In this document: positions 33,773-35,991 of the stretch, one piece after another
Numbering within the stretch: the first letter of the stretch is position 1
Layout: every line of letters begins with the position of its first letter
DNA from: Fidelibacterota bacterium
GTDB taxonomy: Bacteria; Fidelibacterota; UBA8477; JABMPR01
Length of the DNA: 35,991 nucleotides
NCBI GenBank assembly: GCA_016844945.1
Contig: JAERTJ010000093.1
Location: 1-35,991 of the forward strand
Direction: 5' to 3'
Position numbers and translations under genes: made by a program
Notes under the pieces: generated by a model
What the model was told of the DNA's origin: nothing
Seen by the model: only the letters and a program-made list of their open reading frames with translations
Databases searched by the model: none

Positions 33773-33780
33773 CGAGTTAA

Positions 33781-33981
33781 TTAGCTGGTCAGGTCACTCA
33801 CAAACGCAGAGATAGTCTGGTACTTGTCCGGCCTGCTTCTACCATCCCTAAACTTTAGCAACTCGGGGTAATCCCTTTTGAGCTCTTGATAAAAGAGCAT
33901 TTTGTGTTGAGGTGACTTCAAGTCCGCAGGTCTTTGTCTCCAGAGACTTCTGATTTGCTCACGAGCATCTGCTTTTTTCAT
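33781..33981 (-). CDS. Small basic protein
   Basis: The ATG at 33981 is preceded by AGGAGA. The 66-aa product is Lys/Arg-rich and helical (KKADAREQIRSLWRQRPADL). It lies 8 bp before the DUF4238 gene and is probably co-expressed. It may bind DNA, but no fold is recognised. Confidence 0.7.
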   Translation of the reverse strand: MKKADAREQIRSLWRQRPADLKSPQHKMLFYQELKRDYPELLKFRDGRSRPDKYQTISAFVSDLTS

Positions 33982-34011
33982 GGAATTCTCCTAATACGTT
34001 TTTGATTGAGT

Positions 34012-34161
34012 TTACTTCATTCTCACAAAGCTTAGACCACCCGCAAGATCAGATTCAATCCAGATATCAACGTAACTATATGTACTACATGCCTCACGAT
34101 GCGTCCTCCTATCAATAAGACCAATGGTACCACCAATAGTCCCATAATTGATCTTGCCCAA
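34012..34161 (-). CDS. Possible 49-aa protein, TTG start
   Basis: A frame from TTG at 34161 to TAA at 34012 reads MGKINYGTIGGTIGLIDRR, then THREACSTYSYVDIWIESDL and ends FVRMK, with coding-like composition. It has no clear ribosome binding site, and an in-frame TGA lies five codons upstream. It would precede the 66-aa gene by 30 bp. Treat as possible only. Confidence 0.35.
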   Translation of the reverse strand: MGKINYGTIGGTIGLIDRRTHREACSTYSYVDIWIESDLAGGLSFVRMK

Positions 34162-34313
34162 GCATATAATGTTTCATGAGGAGTCTACCCGCCCGATATA
34201 ATGTACCAGGTACTTCGATCGACCACAAAGGTCTTTTTCGATTTCAGTCGGGAATCCGATCTGTCAGATTTTTTTTGGGGAATTTTATACAGACCCTATA
34301 GAAAAATGAGCTA
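34162..34313. promoter_or_regulatory. Intergenic region before the DUF4238 operon
   Basis: With the doubtful frame at 34012-34161, this makes about 370 bp without a firm gene. On the minus strand TTGTGG followed 17 bp later by TACATT, near 34205-34235, may be a promoter for the operon downstream. Confidence 0.3.
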
Positions 34314-34340
34314 AAAGAGAGTGCCAAGCGCACTCTCTTT
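34314..34340 (-). terminator. Perfect 11-bp rho-independent terminator
   Basis: AAAGAGAGTGC (34314-34324) and GCACTCTCTTT (34330-34340) form a perfect stem with a 5-nt loop, 12 bp after the stop of the minus-strand gene at 34352. The minus strand continues with TTTT. Confidence 0.8.
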
Positions 34341-34351
34341 GTACAAAGCCT

Positions 34352-35077
34352 TTAGAAAGGCTCCTGGGTTGTGTCACCTGGATCCGCGAAGTCGTTACTT
34401 GAGATTACCCTAGTAACTTCCTCGAACTGATCCCTTGCTTGTTTCGCGAGCATTAACATTTCTTTCGAGGCAATACCATCTACACCGGCTTTCACCTCGG
34501 CCCAACGGTATGTCCCTTTCTTCACATCTTCCAATGAGAAGGTTGTATTGACAGCAACCACAGGCAGGTTAGAACGCTGTAACTTCTTCTTGTGAGCATT
34601 CCAGTGTTTGATGCTCGTGGGACTCAAAGCGAAGACTAATGGCTTAACTTCACCATCAATCTCAGCCAACATGAACAGCCTTACCTTCGGCTTACACACT
34701 CCACCAATAACACCATGCTCACAATCCTTGCAGTTATCAGCTAGAGGATCATTACCCATAGGCTGACCATCAATAGCTGAACATTTTGGGATTTCTGCTC
34801 CTTCCTCCCAGAGCGCAGATATATGCTGAACACCAAACACAATCCCAGATAAGACGTTACCAGGTACATCAACTTCCTGTGAACCATCGTCGAGATAGCT
34901 TTCACCATTGTCGATATACAAGCGGTGCTTACCGTTCTTCTTGTGCTCAATACGAACACGCGGTATCTCAAAGCCAGAGGAGCCTGTCGATTGGTCCTCC
35001 ATTTCCTTCTCCATGTCCCAGCCTGCAACAGACATAGCCTGTTTAACTTCGTCAGGGACAATTAATGATTGTTCCAT
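34352..35077 (-). CDS. Phage-type protein with putative zinc site
   Basis: The 241-aa protein has no signal. The middle carries C-x-x-x-x-x-x-x-x-x-x-x-x-x-x-x-x-C-K-D-C-E-H-G (about 98-120) and a further Cys in GVCKPK, suggesting a zinc site. Strands such as KVRLFMLAEIDGEV and PLVFALSPTSIKHWNAH follow. The C-terminus is acidic (FADPGDTTQEPF), as in many single-stranded DNA-binding proteins of phages. It precedes the RecB-like nuclease module on the same strand, 14 bp apart. A recombination or SSB-like role fits the acid tail and its partner but is inferred. Confidence 0.6.
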   Translation of the reverse strand: MEQSLIVPDEVKQAMSVAGWDMEKEMEDQSTGSSGFEIPRVRIEHKKNGKHRLYIDNGESYLDDGSQEVDVPGNVLSGIVFGVQHISALWEEGAEIPKCSAIDGQPMGNDPLADNCKDCEHGVIGGVCKPKVRLFMLAEIDGEVKPLVFALSPTSIKHWNAHKKKLQRSNLPVVAVNTTFSLEDVKKGTYRWAEVKAGVDGIASKEMLMLAKQARDQFEEVTRVISSNDFADPGDTTQEPF

Positions 35078-35091
35078 AATATCCTTTCTGG

Positions 35092-35991
35092 TTAATCAAC
35101 CATGTTTAGTTCAGCCAACAGTGCATGGGCACCATCAATTTCTTTCGCATCAACCTTTTCATGCCTTGCTACACAGTGACTCTTGTAAGCACAGAACGAA
35201 CAGCTCGATGTGTTGGGATAATACCAGTCCTTAAGCATTGCACTCAACTGACTGGAGATCTCCTTCCTGAACGCACGGAGGTTTTGGATGGTCTTAGTGG
35301 TACGAATAAAAGGATCACCCTTTTCATCACCGATCTGCTTATCCTTAACCTTGCGCTTATAGACTTCATGCGCCCGGAGGAAATAGATTCCTGCGCTATC
35401 AACCAACATGTTTGGTTTCACCCAGACATCATTCACAAGCAGAGAACCATACTTAACAGCATAAGCATAGAGTGTTAGCTACAAATCGTTATTCACAGCG
35501 TAGTGGTTGGGTCTCTGGGATGATGATTTGAAATCGATAAGCTCAATCGTGCCATCCGGGTTCTTTCGGATCTGGTCTATTGTTCCGGTAAATTTGTACC
35601 CAAGAATCTTCACTTTGAACTCAGACTCCGAGAACAATACCACAGCCTGTTTGTTGTAGTCCTTCTCACGGTAGTTACTGAGAATCTCAAGCGCATTGCG
35701 CTTCAGGTTAGCAATATCTGATGCTTTATCCTTCTTCCACCGCACGGGGATATGTGATTCAGAAGAAGCATAGAGGTAATGGCTCAAGGCTTTCGTGTAT
35801 AGAGATTCAAGATCTCCATGCCATTCCCCTTCATGTAGCCACTTGAGCAGAAGATGTAAGGCACTCCCATGGATTGTTGCTCCGTATCTGAACTCTGGTT
35901 CCAGACCAACGATATGACGAAAGCGGTACATTAGTGGACACGATAACCAGGTCTTCAAGGTGCTCTGGCGAAGCTCAATCGTTTTCAGAAT
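35092..35991 (-). pseudogene. RecB/Cas4-like PD-(D/E)XK nuclease split by an in-frame amber codon; runs off the window
   Basis: The frame enters from the window edge with LRQSTLKTWLSCPLMYRFRH, the usual start of RecB-family nucleases, so the N-terminus lies outside. The nuclease core has H30 (numbering from the TTG at 35958), D128 in GTIDQI and D142-F-K144 in ELIDFKSSS. After NNDL a TAG stops translation (35479-35481). The same frame then continues LTLYAYAVKYG and ends with the iron-sulfur Cys group CSFCAYKSHC, which pairs with C7. QxxxY is the conserved motif after the active site in this family, and TAG takes exactly the place of its Gln (CAG to TAG). Either this is a nonsense mutation, or amber is read through. 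Confidence 0.75.

Noticed and set aside
28431..34320. GCTAAAAGA near 28431 and again near 34310 as attachment-site direct repeats
   Set aside because: The shared stretch is only about nine bases, and AT-rich DNA gives such matches by chance.
35479..35481. General TAG-to-Gln recoding of the mobile element
   Set aside because: Genes ending at 31833, 32038 and 32248 in the same block use TAG as their stop, so wholesale recoding does not fit; a local event is more likely.
1..35991. CRISPR arrays, tRNA or rRNA genes, transposases and integrases
   Set aside because: I looked for regularly spaced repeats, TTCGAAT-type tRNA arms and integrase or transposase motifs, and saw none that was convincing.

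Overview
The window looks like accessory DNA from a bacterium of the FCB superphylum, most like Candidatus Marinimicrobia (Neomarinimicrobiota) or a relative. The main clue is two large secreted proteins, at 2207-7015 and 25949-27355. Both end in a type IX secretion (T9SS) type A sorting domain with the NPFNP-x-TTIRY signature and a terminal membrane-anchoring-style strand. This placement rests on family knowledge; there is no rRNA or other phylogenetic marker here. I saw no tRNA, rRNA, CRISPR array, transposase or integrase.

Layout. (1) 1-8261, minus strand: an O-antigen ligase/polymerase-type membrane protein with C-terminal TPRs, a 1602-aa beta-helix T9SS cargo protein and a lipoprotein. 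A small Cys-rich gene interrupted by an in-frame stop follows (8363-8569). (2) 8868-14713, plus strand: a lipoprotein, a TPR protein, then a compact operon of a small membrane protein, a secreted DNA/RNA non-specific endonuclease with an SH3 domain, an envelope-type protein and a DUF6765 protein. (3) 14797-18816, minus strand: a defence-like block with a KAP P-loop NTPase, a dGTPase-type HD phosphohydrolase, a PD-(D/E)XK nuclease-like protein and several very small genes. (4) 18950-21055: mostly unrecognised genes and a ribbon-helix-helix regulator.

(5) 21418-25422 is the most interesting part. It is a divergent ubiquitin-like conjugation locus. On the minus strand are a single-domain multiubiquitin-family Ubl, an E1-like ThiF-fold adenylyltransferase with an extra N-terminal domain, a DUF6527-type zinc protein and an HNH endonuclease. 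On the plus strand, separated by only 59 bp, are a sigma-factor-like protein, a 142-aa unknown protein and an ImmA/IrrE metallopeptidase. I see no E2, no JAB deubiquitinase and no Gly-Gly end on the Ubl. The linked sigma factor and metallopeptidase suggest an inducible system; that is inference.

(6) 25949-28209, minus strand: a second T9SS cargo protein and a secreted partner. (7) 28430-35991: a plasmid-, satellite- or prophage-like replication element. It begins with a striking Y-shaped nested inverted repeat (28430-28551) and a good sigma70-type promoter. Next come a DUF5659 protein and a primase-helicase, then eight copies of GTAACAG in both orientations (31366-31607, a candidate origin or operator) and several small genes. 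An opposing module carries DUF4238, a zinc protein and a RecB/Cas4-like nuclease. In the nuclease an amber codon stands exactly where the Gln of the QxxxY motif is expected.

Overall this reads as a variable region between envelope and secretion genes, loaded with nucleases, defence-type NTPases, a bacterial ubiquitin-like system and a replicating element. Functions come from recognising motifs by eye; no database search was run.
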